Below are positions 11,640 to 22,300 of a DNA stretch of 64,000 bases, one piece after another. Position numbers and translations under genes: made by a program. Under the pieces are notes generated by a model that worked only from the letters and a program-made list of their open reading frames with translations, did not search any database and was not told where the DNA came from. Every line of letters starts with the position of its first letter. Positions within the stretch are counted from its first letter, which is position 1. The stretch is from Blumeriella jaapii. Lineage: Eukaryota; Ascomycota; Leotiomycetes; Helotiales; Drepanopezizaceae. The DNA lies in contig VWND01000016.1 in assembly GCA_009599575.1 (NCBI GenBank), forward strand, positions 744,001-808,000, in the 5' to 3' direction.

Positions 11640-12893
11640 TTCAGCTTTGTTAAAAGGGTCCATTTTTGCTTTCGTCGGTCCGAAGCAGATCGCTCCGTAC
11701 TTATTAATATAACAAATATTATTATTTATATAAAAATTAAATGCTTTGCATTTTAAGCGAATATAAAGCTTTTCGCAATGAATTTTCCTGTTATTATAAA
11801 ATTCATATTTAAGGCCACGAAATTTGTTTTGATAATTACTTTTATTATTTTAATAACCGCGATTTTGATTCTCGCGTTAATTTTCTTTTTTTTTTTAATA
11901 ATCGTTATTGTAATTAATATTTCGCTAATTTTAATCGCTAGTATAAAAAAATTGCTATTGGATAATTATTATTTTTACGATGGCTTGGCGAAGCTAATCG
12001 CTTCGCGTATTTTAAAAAAAGTAATTATTATAAAAGCTATTTTAATCGTTTTTATTATCCGAATTAACGTAAAAAAGTTTTTTCTGCTATTATATAAAAC
12101 TTTCGATTTTGCTTTGAAGTTTTTAAATTTTAATATCGGTAAATTTTAATACGAAAATTTCGATATTTTTATTAAGCTTTTCCAAGCTAATAAGTTTTGC
12201 AAAACGATTAAATAATATAATAATTAATTATTTCTTAGCGATTTCGGTAATTTTTAATAGCTGGGCATATTTCTGCATTAAAGCTTCTACGTCTTTTTTG
12301 TAAATAAAAGAAAAAGATTTCTTTTGGTTTATAGCTTCGATAATACGTTCGCTTTGGTTTTGTTTAAAAACGAATTTTACAAATTTAAAATACTAATCGA
12401 AAGTTTCAAAATTTTATTTATTAATTTTAAAATATTTAATAATTTTGTTGCGAATGCTAGTTGAAAGGCCAAGTAAAAACAATTTCTGCTTAATTTCGCT
12501 TAAAACCTTTTTATTAACGAAAACGTTAAAAACTTTCGTATAAGTACGATAATAAGCTTTGAGTTTTTTGGCTTAGCGAATTATTATAACAAACTGTTTA
12601 AGAAAAGCGATAATATCGCGAATTTATTAACGATCGTGGTTTCGGAATTCCGATTTCAAAGCTTTAATTAGCTTGCGCCAGTTTCGAGCCTTAATAGTTT
12701 TTTATTCGTTTATCGATTTAATAATATTTTTAATAATTAAATTATAATACCGAAAAAATTTATCGAATATTTCAGTTTTAGAAACTTCGAAATCTTTACA
12801 AGTTTTTTTATATTTTTCGATAAAATCGGTAACGTTGGCGCTATTAAATAAAAATGTATCAAAGGAGCCAGGAAAAGATATGCGGCCTCGCAT
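11640..12893 (-). pseudogene. Element A: gag remnant
   Basis: Gag begins at 12893 with an MRGRISFPGS start followed by NVTDFIEKYKKTCKDFEV and a conserved RYYNLI stretch. Downstream come an SEFRNHDRQQ-like block near 12630 and coiled segments around 12300-12150. The C-terminal part (about 11800-11640) has residual Cys/His residues (IHCEK, KCKAFNF, ICYINKYGAICFGP) that may be a decayed zinc-binding region. Gag would form the virus-like particle and package element RNA. The start is supported by the equivalent start at 60303 in copy B. TAA/TAG codons interrupt it. Confidence 0.75.
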
Positions 12894-13644
12894 AAAAAAG
12901 CGGAAAGCGTCGTTGTTTATAATATTAGTAAAAGTGTTGATAGGATTTGAATTAAATAAATAAATGTTTTTTGAAATTGCAGATTAAAGGTTTTTAATAT
13001 GAAAAAAATCGTTTTTAATAAGGGAGCTATTAAAAAGGTTTTTGTGTTTTCTGAAAAAATTAAATAAAATAAAATTGCGTTTAGATATTTAAGTAATATA
13101 TTAAAAAACTTGTTTTTTAATAAATTAATTAAATTAATATAATATTGCTATATGATTTACGGTTTCGATATTCCGTGGCTCAGGCCAATGCACGTACAGC
13201 TATTTTTTTATTACTTTTAATAAAAAGCCGCAAATTGTAATTGTTATAATTACAAAGCGTAAAATCAAAAGGTTAAGTTTTCGCCAGGCGTTTGACCAAA
13301 AGAAATTTAATTCAAAAGGGCCGAACGCAGCGGTCGAAGCGTACGAACCAATATTCGATTTATTATTTTTAAATAAAAAAACGATTTTCGAGCTTTGAAT
13401 TTCGCACGGTTCAAAATTATCTAACCGTAATTTCAAACGTTTTTAAAATATGTTGCACTTTTGTAATTTAATAATTATGCGTAAAATAAAAGAGATTATT
13501 AAAGATTTTTCATATAATGCAACTGCGAATAATATTATATAAAAGATCTTTTAAGCCGTAATAGCGAAATATCGAAATCGATTTTAATTAAGAATTTGAA
13601 AAATGCATCGGCGAATATATAAAAACGAAACACCGAAGTTTAAA

Positions 13645-13662
13645 TCCCTGCGTAAATCACCA
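13645..13662 (-). promoter_or_regulatory. Element A: putative primer-binding site
   Basis: Immediately inside the 5' LTR the minus strand reads TGGTGATTTACGCAGGGA, two bases from the LTR. A TGG start is expected for a site pairing with the CCA end of a tRNA. The equivalent place in B is mutated. The tRNA identity was not determined. Confidence 0.4.
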
Positions 13663-13664
13663 AA

Positions 13665-13931
13665 TATAAAAGTAGATAGAAAAACCAGACTAATACGGCC
13701 ATATATCGGTAAGTAAAATAATCTGAGGAATTTAAAAAAAAAACTGAAAAAAAAAAAAAAAATATAAGTAAAAGTATGAATTGGACTGCGTGCTTATAAT
13801 ATTATCTAAGAAGGTGCTTTGCTTTTATATCTGTTGAAGGTAGTCAGTGGCAGAAGGTCTCGGAGGGGTCTATGCCTCAACCATAGCTAAAACTACCAGC
13901 TCCTATTAATACAAGGTATCACCGTTTTACA
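13665..13931 (-). repeat. Element A 5' LTR
   Basis: This 267-bp LTR is the 5' one for minus-strand transcription. Its inner (left) end is mutated, while the outer (right) ~100 bp keep GC-rich sequence such as AGAAGGTCTCGGAGGGGTCT and a clean TTTTACA terminus. It is followed by the ACAC duplication and by element D sequence. Confidence 0.92.
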
Positions 13932-14115
13932 ACACTCGTATTTTCGTTTGAAATTTTTTTTTTTTTTAAAATGGCCGTTATTTTTCTGTTTAATTTTTTA
14001 TTTTTTTTTTTTTTTTTTTTTTTCGTCAGCTTTTTTTTATTTTAATTAATTGCTTTTCGCCGCGTTCGCCGCGAACTTTTAAAATATTTTTAACTTTTAT
14101 TTGCTTTCGGTATAT
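13932..14115 (-). other. Element D 3' region between insertions A and I
   Basis: This is D sequence homologous to 44160-44345 of C in reverse complement. It includes a long T-run (about 14005-14032) that corresponds to the A-run at 44240-44268 in C. The antisense reading frame described for C enters here before element I interrupts it. Confidence 0.7.
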
Positions 14116-14348
14116 TATGACAGCTGGCTTAAGGATGATCATGGTGAATAATATGGGCCGAAAGATACGCGTGTACGTTGAATACTAAAGTGAAGAGCTC
14201 TAAGGTACGGGAGCTCTGAATTATTAAATACAAGTTGGTGGGGGTCCGTGCGCAAACCTTAATTCCACTACTACTGGCAATTACCACTGGTAATAACCAC
14301 TGGCAATTACCACTGGCAATTTACCACCGGCCGGCCAGGGTCGTAACA
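14116..14348 (-). repeat. Element I LTR (left copy)
   Basis: This 233-bp LTR is nearly identical to 14915-15147, differing by a handful of transitions. It contains a run of degenerate 12-13 bp units related to TACCACTGGCAAT (about 14270-14330) and the FseI-like palindrome GGCCGGCC near its end. Confidence 0.9.
14270..14330. repeat. Short tandem units in element I LTR
   Basis: About five degenerate units around TACCACTGGCAAT follow one another. The same block recurs at about 15068-15126 in the right LTR and, as diverged units, at about 63720-63775 in the LTR of H. Confidence 0.8.
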
Positions 14349-14439
14349 CTACCCCCCCCTTTCGAAGAACTGGTCCCCAAATCTGAAGCCGTAGAACCCA
14401 ACCCGTATTTTCCCTTATTTCAACCTATTAAGCAGACGT

Positions 14440-14690
14440 AGATTGCCAGCCATTTTGTCGCATAGGCAGGAGTAGGTTGCCAGCCATTTCAATCGTATAA
14501 GCAGGAGTAAGTTGCCAGCCGTTTTGTCGCAAAAGCAGGCGTAAGTTGCCAGCTATTATATGCAATTAAGTGCAAGCTCTGGTAAATCGACAGGCGAAAA
14601 AGTCGAATCGTATTAAAAAGTATGCAATTAGGTGCAAGCTCTGATAGATCGACAGGCTCAGCGAAAAGGTCGAATCGTTGAAAGAAAAAG
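14440..14690. repeat. Element I internal tandem repeats
   Basis: Two repeat types lie here. Three ~36-bp units sharing GTTGCCAGCC and GCAGGAGTA-like blocks occupy about 14440-14556. Two ~63-bp units sharing GTGCAAGCTCTG and a following ATCGACAGGC occupy about 14567-14690. They replace coding sequence in this non-autonomous element; no function is evident. Confidence 0.75.
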
Positions 14691-14914
14691 GGTTTCGAAT
14701 TGCAAAGGCAGGTCGAAATAAGAGACGGGCTCCAGCTTTTTCTGGAAACAAAATCAATGGAAAGGAATATTGATCGAGGCACCGACGTCGTCGGTACGGA
14801 TGGCGTAAAAAAAGTACGAATTGCAAAAGCAGATCGAATTCTTAACCGTAGATATAAAGCTTCCCAGCTAGATACAAAGCTTCTCAGCGGAGTGTGTGTT
14901 TGACCTTAGTATTA

Positions 14915-15147
14915 TATGACAGCTGGCTTAAGGGTGATCATGGTAAATAATATAGGCCGAAAGATACGCGTGTACGTTGAATACTAAGGTAAAAAGCTCT
15001 AAGGTACGGAAGCTCTGAACTATTAAATACAGGTTGGTGGGAGTCCGTGCGCAAACCTTAATTCCACTACTACTGGCAATTACCACTGGTAATTACCACT
15101 GGCAATTACCACTGGCAATTTACCACCGGCCGGCCAGGGTCGTAACA
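14915..15147 (-). repeat. Element I LTR (right copy)
   Basis: This 233-bp copy ends GTCGTAACA directly before the TATAT duplication. It begins TATGACAG like the left copy. If the element is read on the minus strand, as H is, this is the 5' LTR. Confidence 0.9.
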
Positions 15148-15850
15148 TATATACGCCTGATTTTACGCGAAAGTATTACAACGGCTTTTTTGCTTTTTTG
15201 CGTTTTCGAGCTTTTTAACGTAAAATACAACCGCTGCAAAGCTTCGTATACTTAATGTTTTTTTGTAAATCTTTTAGACTTTTATTCGGATTCGCTTTTA
15301 ATTAGCTACAGATTTTTGCCGTACGCGCCGCCGAAGCGTAAATCTTTTTTTCGAATCTTAACGATTTTATAAATCGTTTCGATACTGCTACCGCCGCTGC
15401 CGCTTTTTTTTTTTTTGCTGCCGAAACTAAAGCTTTTGTTAAAATTTTTATCGATTTTATTATTTACGACGCTTATATAAATCGTTTAAAAAAAAATAAC
15501 GCTTCGGCTTTTATAATAGTCGGAAATCGTACGAATCGCGCCGCGGCTCGGACTGCCGCCGCTGCTGCTGCGCCCGCTTTTGCCGGTTTAGCGGCTACTG
15601 CTATTTTAAAAGCTTTGGCTGCGCCGGCTTTTTTTTTAACGACGCTAATATAAAACGTATTTTTCGACGTTTCGAAAACGTCGCTCGGATTTATTTTAAT
15701 TAATTAAATTAAATTTTAAATTTTTACGAAAATATTATAATTGCAATTTAAAATTCGATTACGACTATTATAAAAGCTTTAATTGGAATAAATCGAATAC
15801 TTTGCGAATTCGTTTAGTATTAATTTTTTTTAGCCTGCCGTTGCTTTTAA
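15148..15850 (+). pseudogene. Element D: antisense alanine-rich reading frame (partner of that in C)
   Basis: On the strand opposite to D pol, one frame reads FAFLRFRAF, then TATAAAAFFFFAAETKAFVKI, FIDFIIYDAYINRL, a SAFIIVGNRTNRAAART block and several Ala-rich runs (about 15380-15650). It is closely similar to the minus-strand frame in C. A T-run length difference near 15630 shifts the frame in D, and element I has split its upstream part. GC-rich Ala codons surviving in the same register in two copies argue for former coding function. The product is not recognised; it could instead be fortuitous. Confidence 0.45.
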
Positions 15851-15929
15851 ATCTGAAAAAAATAATAATAATAATAAAAAAAAATAATAATAATAATACG
15901 AATAATAAATCGTTTTAGCGACGATTCTG

Positions 15930-16230
15930 AGGTTTTTTAAATGTTTTTGTTTTTTTTTCTTTGCTTTTACGGCGCGCATTCGTTATTGCTTCGTTGCTAT
16001 TATTTATCGTATTTTTCAAATATTTTTTTACAATTTTTTTTGCGTTTGTAAAATGGTTTTCTGGCTTTTACGAATTTTCGCTTAATAAATAACTTTTCTA
16101 TCGCACTAAATAATATCGGCTTTTTTTTATATTTTTGAAAATTTGTATTAATTTGACTTCGTATTTTTCGGATTTTTAAAATTTTATTATATTATTTTTC
16201 GGCTCGGTGTCGTTCCGATTTTGCTAAGGT
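15930..16230 (-). pseudogene. Element D: chromodomain remnant
   Basis: Minus-strand translation gives YEVKLIQIFKNIKKSRYYL then a KSYLLSENSWKP-like stretch and NHFTNAKKIVKKYLK. This matches the chromodomain pattern YEVExIxxxRxxxGxxxYLVKWxGYxxxxxTWEPxxNL and sits at the end of pol as in fungal chromoviruses. The chromodomain would direct integration to particular chromatin. It ends in a basic Arg/Lys-rich tail. Confidence 0.78.
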
Positions 16231-16239
16231 TTTAATAAA

Positions 16240-17500
16240 AAAACGTGGAAAATATTATAAATACGATATTAAAAAAAAAGCTCGAATTAGTAAATTTGGC
16301 CGTGCTTATATATAATTCGCTTGATTTTAAAAGATTTTAAATATTTATTTAAAAGCTTTCGAAAAAATCGCAATTATCGAAGGTTTTTAATCGATAATAA
16401 TATTTTATCGCTTATTTGAAATTTAATCTTTTTGTGTTTAGCGTTGTAAAATCTTTTATAATTCGCGTTGATTTTTTTTAGCTTTTTACTAAATATTTCT
16501 TTTTTTTTTATAATATTTTAATTCGTTTTTCCGCTAACGATACCTTTTTTTTTACGACGTCGCTTTCGACGTTGCTGCTAAGTTCTGAATAAAAGCCGTA
16601 TAATATGCGAAAAAAAGTAGAATTCGTAAAAGCGTATATCGAGTTATTATATATAAATTCGGTTAAAACAAGCTTCGTAGCCCAATCGTTTTGTCGATAA
16701 TCGCAATACGTGCGAAAATAAAATTAAAATTTGATTTTAACGTTTCGTTTGGCCATTGGTTTGAAAATAAAAAACGGTGTTTAATCGACGTCGTATTTGT
16801 AAATGGAATATTATTAAAAACCAGAATTTACTAGTGAAAACTGACTTTTTATTTATAATAATTCTTTTAAAACAGCCAAAATTTTTGTAAATATATTATA
16901 TAAATATTTTAGCTAAATTTAGGGCTGAAAACGTTTTTTGTATCGGTATATATTTCGACAGCTTTATATATCGGTTTATTATAACGAATATCGAATCGTA
17001 AATACGATTTCGTTTTTTGCTAAAAAGTAGATTCGTAATAAAATTTATAATTTTTTTTTTTAAGATTTCGTAAAAATCGAAAAAAAAATTAATTCGTTAT
17101 AAAATCGATGCTTTTTAAATTTGCTTTTTTAGTATTTTCCATACGTATTAACGTAACGCTTTACGTCGCTTCGTAAATCAGGCCAGAAATACTTTTTTTC
17201 GACCAGTTTTAGCGTTCGCCGAAAACTTTAATAACCGGCGGTCGGATCGTCGTAATTAATTTTTAATATTTCGTTTTTAATAGCGCTTTTATTCGAAATA
17301 TACGTACGTTTTTTATAACGTAGTAATTTATTTTGGCTTATACGCTAATATTTTTCGGATCCGGCTCGATTGTTTTGCGAAGCCGATTCGTACGTTTTCT
17401 ATAATATAAAAAAATCAGATTTTTGCAATTTAAAAATAATTTTATAAATCGGTTTTGCTAATTCGTTATTAGCCGTTTCGGATTATAATAATATAACGGC
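16240..17500 (-). pseudogene. Element D: integrase remnant
   Basis: The region is collinear in reverse complement with the C integrase (41850-43090). It contains the decayed zinc-binding segment (SVTLIRMENTKKANLKS-like, about 17180-17120) and core fragments including FYESTF and the FDIRYNKPIYKAVEIY stretch near 17000-16950. Later blocks correspond to the integrase tail before the chromodomain. Stops and frame changes are numerous. Confidence 0.7.
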
Positions 17501-17789
17501 TACGTTTCGTAATATATATTATTTGCAATTAATAATATTAGCAAAAAATAATCCGGCGAAAAAGCCTTTTATTTAGCTTTTTCCCGTTTGCTTTTTATTT
17601 TTTGATTTCGTTAATAAAAGCTTCGAATATTTATCGGCGCGAAATAGTTTATGCTTCGATTTTAAGCGTATTTTTATTGCGGAAAATATTTTAAAAATTT
17701 TTAAATAAGCTAATTTTAGCTTACGATACAGCGTAAGCAGCTGCTTATTATTTTTTTTTATATTTTTTTTTAAATTTGGCCGGCGGAAA

Positions 17790-18190
17790 AAACTATTCGC
17801 CGGATTAAAAACTTTTGTTTTATATTCGATTGCAAAATCGTATTCAGCTAGCTCGTCGGCTTATTTCGCTTAGCGTTCGTTTAAACGTTTTTTTGTAAAA
17901 AAGTATTTTAAATTATAATAATTTATACGTATAATAATAACGTCGGAAGCGCTACGTAAATATTGGCTTTATTATTTAAAAGCGTAAATTATAGCTATTA
18001 GCTTAGCGTCGTAAACTTCGTATTTCTGTTTTATAAAAAAAAGCTTTTTCGAATAATACGCGATAAAATGCCAACGTGTTTTCGTATTTTTTTCGAATAA
18101 TTAAAATAATATTCCGCTTATAGCGAATTTCGAAACGTTTGTTTCGATTTGAATTTTTAATCGAAAGTCGAAATAGCGTAGAATCGGTGC
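17790..18190 (-). pseudogene. Element D: RNase H remnant
   Basis: Minus-strand reading shows an IQIETNVSKFAIS motif near 18160-18120, where the first catalytic Asp of the RNase H TDAS motif has become Asn, then KYEIYDAKL near 18020-17995. A YDFAIEYK and PANSFFRRP-like end of the domain lies near 17850-17790. It follows RT in the expected order and matches copy C. Confidence 0.75.
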
Positions 18191-19080
18191 TTAGCAAAAC
18201 TTTTTTTTTAAAAATAAAAAAGCGATTTTCGCTTCGAATAAAAAACGAAAAAGGCCCGATATTTTTTTTCGTTATATTTGTTTTAAAAAATTTGTAATAA
18301 ATTGGCAAAGCTTAGCGTAGTTTTTAATAAAACGTTTATAAAAATTAATAAAACCCAAAAACATTTGAATATTTCGCTACGTAATAAAAAAAAGCTATTT
18401 CCGAATATTTTTTTTTTTTTTTGGGTTTATTTTAATTTCCGTAAAAATAACGACGAAGTTTAGAAATTCAATCGTATTCGTATCGAAAGCATATTTTTTC
18501 AGATTTTCGTAAAGTTTATTAATACGAAGTTTTTCGAAAATCTTTTTTACCGCGTTTATATAATCGTCGGGGTTTTCGGAAAATATTAAAATATCGTCGA
18601 AATAAATTATATACGTAATATTTATTAAACCGACTAAAGCTTAATTAATATACGCTTGGAAAATTGCTGATGCGTTCGAAAAGCCGAAAAGTAATACGTA
18701 GTATTCGAAGTGTTCGTAACGAATGCGAAACGCAGTTTTTTATTTATTTATTTTTTTTATTCGAAAACGATAATACGCCCAAATGAAATTTAATTTAATA
18801 AATATTTTAGCTTTTTTTAAACGATTCAAAGTTTCGCTTATAAAAAGTAAAAAAATTCGATTTTTAATCGTAATTGCGTTTAAACTTTTATAATCGACGT
18901 ATAATCGTAAACTTCCGTTTTTTTTCGGTATAAATATTACCGGTGCGCCGGCAAAGCTAGTAAATTTTTTTATTTAGCTTTTTTTTAAATTCGAATCGAG
19001 ATATTCGCGCAATTCGATAAGTTTAAATTTCGACAAAAAGTAAATTGGTTTTTAAAAAAGGTTTTTTTCTTTCGCGAGAT
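18190..19080 (-). pseudogene. Element D: reverse transcriptase remnant
   Basis: The catalytic box reads TYIIYFDDILIFSENPDDY (about 18620-18565), with both catalytic Asp residues intact. Upstream blocks include NGSLRLYVDYKSLNAI-like sequence near 18930-18880 and a KLNFIWAYYRFRI-like stretch near 18790. Despite the intact YFDD, stops elsewhere destroy the frame. The domain matches C 40330-40900. Confidence 0.8.
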
Positions 19081-19559
19081 TTATTCGATATTTTATAAAA
19101 TAATAAAAAAGTAAAATAACCGCGGCGGTATTATTAAACACGTCGGCGTAATCGTCGTATTTAAAAAGTAATTAATATTGTTTTTTAGTAGCTTTTTTTA
19201 AAACGATACAAAACGCTTATTTTTTTTGAATTTTTTTTTAAAACGTTTAATTATAACGAAATTAAGCTGTAAGCGTTCGATTAAATATCGCCACGATTTA
19301 GCTCGAAAGCTTATAACGGGGTCGATATTTCGCAATTAAAAATTTTTTAAAATAAATAAAACTTTTAAAATATTTAAAATATTTATATCGTAAATTACGA
19401 AATCGCTTTGTATTTTTTTAATTATTTTATAATTATTAATACCGCGAATAAATTGCGTATGCGTGCCGTAAATAATTTTTTTTTTTTTTTAACCGTGGAT
19501 AAATTAATACGTTTTTGAATTGGTTTTTATTTTTATTTAATTAATAATTTTTAAATTAT

Positions 19560-19700
19560 GCAGTTTTTTTCCGCGCCGCAATCGATAAAAGTTCGTTTTG
19601 TACGAATTTCGCTTTTAGCTTTTTTAATTTCGACTAAAATTATTATTTTCTGCTTTTTTTTTTCGTTCGATTTTGTTAGCAGCGACGAAATTAAAATCGA
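19560..19700 (-). pseudogene. Element D: aspartic protease remnant
   Basis: A KAKSEIRTKRTFIDCGAEKN stretch on the minus strand contains D-C-G-A at the position of the retroviral-type D-S/T-G-A active site. The same D-C-G-A occurs in C (about 39730), so Cys is probably ancestral to both copies rather than a new change. It lies between gag zinc knuckles and RT. Confidence 0.7.
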
Positions 19701-19739
19701 GCGAAAGCTTTTTCCGAATTTTTAGATTTGTTAGCTTCG

Positions 19740-19987
19740 GAACAATTTAAATTTTTTTTTTATTGCATTTATAATATTCGATTTTTAAATAATTAATTAT
19801 ACGATGCTTTGCTTTTTGGCAGCGATTGCATTTCGAAAAATGAAAGAAATCGTTAAAAGTTTTAGAATTTTAAAAAATTTTATTAAAATTATCGTTTTTT
19901 CGCTTTCGTTTTTTTTTTATAACGTATTTTCGAATCGAAAACGATATGTATTTGTTTTAGCTTTTAAGTTTTAATCGTAAATATAAG

Positions 19988-20018
<31 letters not shown>

Positions 20019-21060
20019 GTTTCGTCGTTTATTATTTTTTTTCGTTTCGTCGCTAATAATTTTATTAGCATTTTCGATACGACGAGCGATTAATACTAAT
20101 TTTTCGTACGAGCTTATAATTGTAATATTATTTCGTTTAATAATTTTTTTTCGAAAAGTAAATCGGAGTTTTACGAAAAGCATTTTTTTTTTAATCGCAT
20201 CGTTTATTATTTGCAATTGCTATTCGAAATTATTTAAATAAGCAACGAAATCGTTAATTGATTTATATTTTTTTTGCTTCGTTTTATCGTATAAATTCGA
20301 AGCCGCGATTTTTCGAATTTCCGCATTTATTAAAAAGTTTAATATTTATTTTTTAAAATCGTTTTATATAATTCGAATATTCGTAAAACGTCGTTCGTAT
20401 TCGGTTTATTTTTTTTTTATTTTATCGTCGAAAGCTAGAATACAAACGTTAATTTTCTTTTAATTAATATAAAATATTACTTTTTTATTTTGGCGGAAAT
20501 TTCGTTTTATACGCCGAATAAAAAATTAAACTTTTTTAATATTTTTTTTTCGATATATTAAAAAGTTTTTTATTTTTAATGCTTTTCGGCTCGAATTCGC
20601 TATATTTTTTACAAAAAGTATAATATGCTTAAAAAAATGTTAAATCGTTTTTAATAAATATTATTATCGTAATACTTCGAAAATATTTTATAATAATCGC
20701 CGGCTTAAATTATTTTCTGTTTTTTTTTAATTAAAACGGTGTTAAAAAGTATAAAAACCTTTTTTTCGATATTTTCGAAAGCGTTAAGTTTTCGTTGAAA
20801 TTGTTTAATTTTTTTTCGGAATTCGTTTCGGCGTTTTTTGGTTTTTTCGAATCTTTTAATTATTTCGTAAACTTTTTTTTTTGTTTTTTTTTGTTTTATT
20901 TTAATTCGTATTTTTTTTACTTTTTTACGTTTATCGTTTTTTTTTTGTTCGGCGCGGATTCGTTTATCGGCCAAATAAATTAAGGTTTCGATAAAAAGTT
21001 TTTTCGAATCGTTTTAAGCGTGGTTTTTTTTAATAATTTTTTAAATAAAAAAAGTTGAAA
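19740..21060 (-). pseudogene. Element D: gag remnant
   Basis: Starting from the 5' LTR side, a Lys/Glu-rich probable coiled coil (20705-20974) precedes a central gag region with FVAYLNNFEQQLQI-like sequence near 20250-20200 and KLRFTFRKKIIKRNN (about 20180-20130). Two CCHC zinc knuckles follow at about 19855-19770: CNRCQKAKHRIINY, with the last Cys replaced by Tyr, then EYYKCNKK. Gag would build the particle and bind RNA. Copy C shows the same domains. Confidence 0.78.
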
Positions 21061-21305
21061 AATCGTCGCGTTTTAATAATAAAATATTTTCGATTTTTAA
21101 TAAAGCTGGTAACGTTAAAAAAAACGATAATACGAGATTTTTTAAACAGCCGAAAGCGCTGGATTTTTTTAAATAGCTAGAAATGTTTATTCGCTGCGAA
21201 TACAAAAAGCTATAATATCGATAATAACGACGTAAATATAATAATATAATAAAAAATTGTTTTAATAATATCGAATTGCCGTTCCGATAAATAAAAAAAT
21301 TAAAA

Positions 21306-21719
21306 TATAAAAATTAAAAGGCAGAAAAATATTAATTTAAATAATAAAACTTAAATAAAATTAAATTAATAATCAGATTGATTTTTACTTTTTATATTTT
21401 TAGTAAAAAGCGTGTATAATTACAAAAAAAAAGGTGGAGCTTTCGAGAAAAGTATTTTTTAAAAAACCAGGCGAATTTTATTTAATATGCTTTTCCAGCT
21501 TTTATTCCGACTTTTTTTTAATCTTTTTTAATATAATTTTAATAACTGGTTTTTTAGCAATTATTCTTATAGAATGTTTTATTTAAATGTTATTTTCAGC
21601 TTTTATAATACTATCCGGCCTCTACGGCCTATCCGCAGAGAATATTATTCGAGGGTTGGTAGGAGGCAGAGGGTCTTGGCGGATCATCTGATTTATACAC
21701 GTGATATTGGTTCCTGACA
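21306..21719 (-). repeat. Element D 5' LTR
   Basis: This 414-bp LTR starts on the plus strand with a mutated TATAAAAATTAAAAGGCAG and ends with an intact GATATTGGTTCCTGACA. The outer right ~120 bp are GC-rich and unmutated, in contrast to the inner end. It is followed by the AGTTT duplication. Confidence 0.92.
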
Positions 21720-21724
21720 AGTTT

Positions 21725-21736
21725 GCTATGGGTTAT
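21725..21736 (+). mobile_element. Element E, 12-bp second segment
   Basis: This short stretch lies between D with its TSD and F. With the flanking E pieces it reads in frame within the chromodomain (..LLWVI..). Its last five bases, GTTAT, are the target duplicated by F. Confidence 0.75.
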
Positions 21737-21935
21737 TGTTGGTATCACATAAGGGGGGGTTGTGTATACACAGTTGAGATATTGCAATAACTGGGGTTGT
21801 ATTGCGAAAAAGATCTAAGGAGTAAACTAGCTACCGCACGGAGTATATGTAGGTAGGGCTGCACGCTTGCAGCCTACCATCACGTGGTGTGATCATATGA
21901 TTGTGCGCATAATCAATCACTACCATATACCCATA
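21737..21935 (-). repeat. Element F 3' LTR
   Basis: This 199-bp LTR begins TGTTGGTATCACATAAGG on the plus strand and ends CCATATACCCATA, where the partner ends CCATATACCCACA. Its left, outer end is unmutated; its right, inner end carries C-to-T changes relative to the partner. Confidence 0.92.
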
Positions 21936-21999
21936 CTGGCAATTCTTTTATAAAAATTAACCATAGCTAGGTAATTAGCTAGACTCCTTTTAATTATAC

Positions 22000-22300
22000 A
22001 TGTAATCGTCTCTTTTTTCCTTTCTACTCTCTTTCTACCCAACCTTCTATTTTTACGTTAATTTCGTTTTTGTCAATAAAAGTAGTAAAAGCTTTATTAG
22101 AGTTTGCTTTCGTCATAGCATCCGCCGGATTGTCCTTTCCGTTAATCCATTTAACCTCTGATAACTCTTTCTTTTTATAGCTCTAGCGGAAAACCATAAT
22201 ATCAATCATAAAGCGTTTTTCCTTTGTTATTTCTAATTTGACCAAACACTTATACAAAAAGTATAAATCAATGCAAACTACTATTAAAATATCGGAAAGA
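22000..22300 (-). pseudogene. Element F: RNase H C-terminal remnant
   Basis: Minus-strand reading shows VKWINGKDNPADAMTKAN (about 22160-22105), the diagnostic end motif (DNPADxxTK) of Copia-type RNase H. The stretch is close to the 3' LTR, as expected for the end of Copia pol. Upstream sequence of the domain is interrupted by stops. Confidence 0.85.

Larger units (their letters stand above)
2635..13931 (-). mobile_element. 11.3 kb Ty3/Gypsy element A, minus strand
   Basis: Two 267-bp LTRs (2635-2901, 13665-13931) with ends TGTAAAA...TTTTACA enclose about 10.8 kb. A 4-bp duplication ACAC lies at 2631-2634 and 13932-13935. Minus-strand coding order is gag (from 12893), protease (around 10787-10430), RT, RNase H and integrase (to about 6830), followed by an unusual ~3.9 kb stretch before the 3' LTR. 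The sister copy B (36366-61341) has the same organisation. Stops are frequent, and the aspartic protease and RT catalytic motifs are altered, so the copy is inactive. Confidence 0.92.
14116..15147 (-). mobile_element. Element I: 1 kb non-autonomous LTR element
   Basis: I has two 233-bp LTRs (14116-14348, 14915-15147) around a 566-bp interior and a 5-bp TSD TATAT (14111-14115, 15148-15152). The LTR end GTCGTAACA is intact; the other end reads TATGACAG, plausibly TGTGACAG with a G-to-A change. The interior near the right LTR (about 14690-14914) and the LTR itself match the 5' leader and LTR of element H (63320-63786). No gag or pol domain fits in the interior. It therefore looks like a TRIM-like internal-deletion derivative of the H family, probably minus-strand in orientation. 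Base composition is far less AT-rich than the surrounding D. Confidence 0.82.
2022..21719 (-). mobile_element. Ty3/Gypsy chromovirus-type element D, minus strand, carrying nested A and I
   Basis: D is bounded by two 414-bp LTRs (2022-2435 and 21306-21719) and a 5-bp TSD AGTTT (2017-2021, 21720-21724). Coding is on the minus strand: gag with CCHC knuckles, protease, RT, RNase H, integrase and a chromodomain, in that order from about 21060 down to 15930. Element A interrupts the 3' untranslated part at 2635-13931 and element I at 14116-15147. Without them D is about 7.4 kb, matching its sister copy C (37586-44943, 7358 bp). Most of the interior is heavily mutated. Confidence 0.92.

Noticed and set aside
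11778..12149. 123-codon plus-strand open frame, hydrophobic, resembling a membrane protein
   Set aside because: It is antisense to the gag remnant of element A. AT-rich mutated DNA gives Ile/Phe/Leu-rich open frames by composition alone, and the copy in B does not keep it open.
14270..14330. CRISPR-like short repeats in element I LTR
   Set aside because: The units are contiguous, degenerate, without unique spacers of constant length, and lie in LTRs of a eukaryotic retrotransposon.
20705..20983. Opposing open frames (Lys/Glu-rich on minus, Phe-rich on plus)
   Set aside because: Only the minus-strand frame agrees with the gag coiled coil of D and with C; the Phe-rich frame is its complement.
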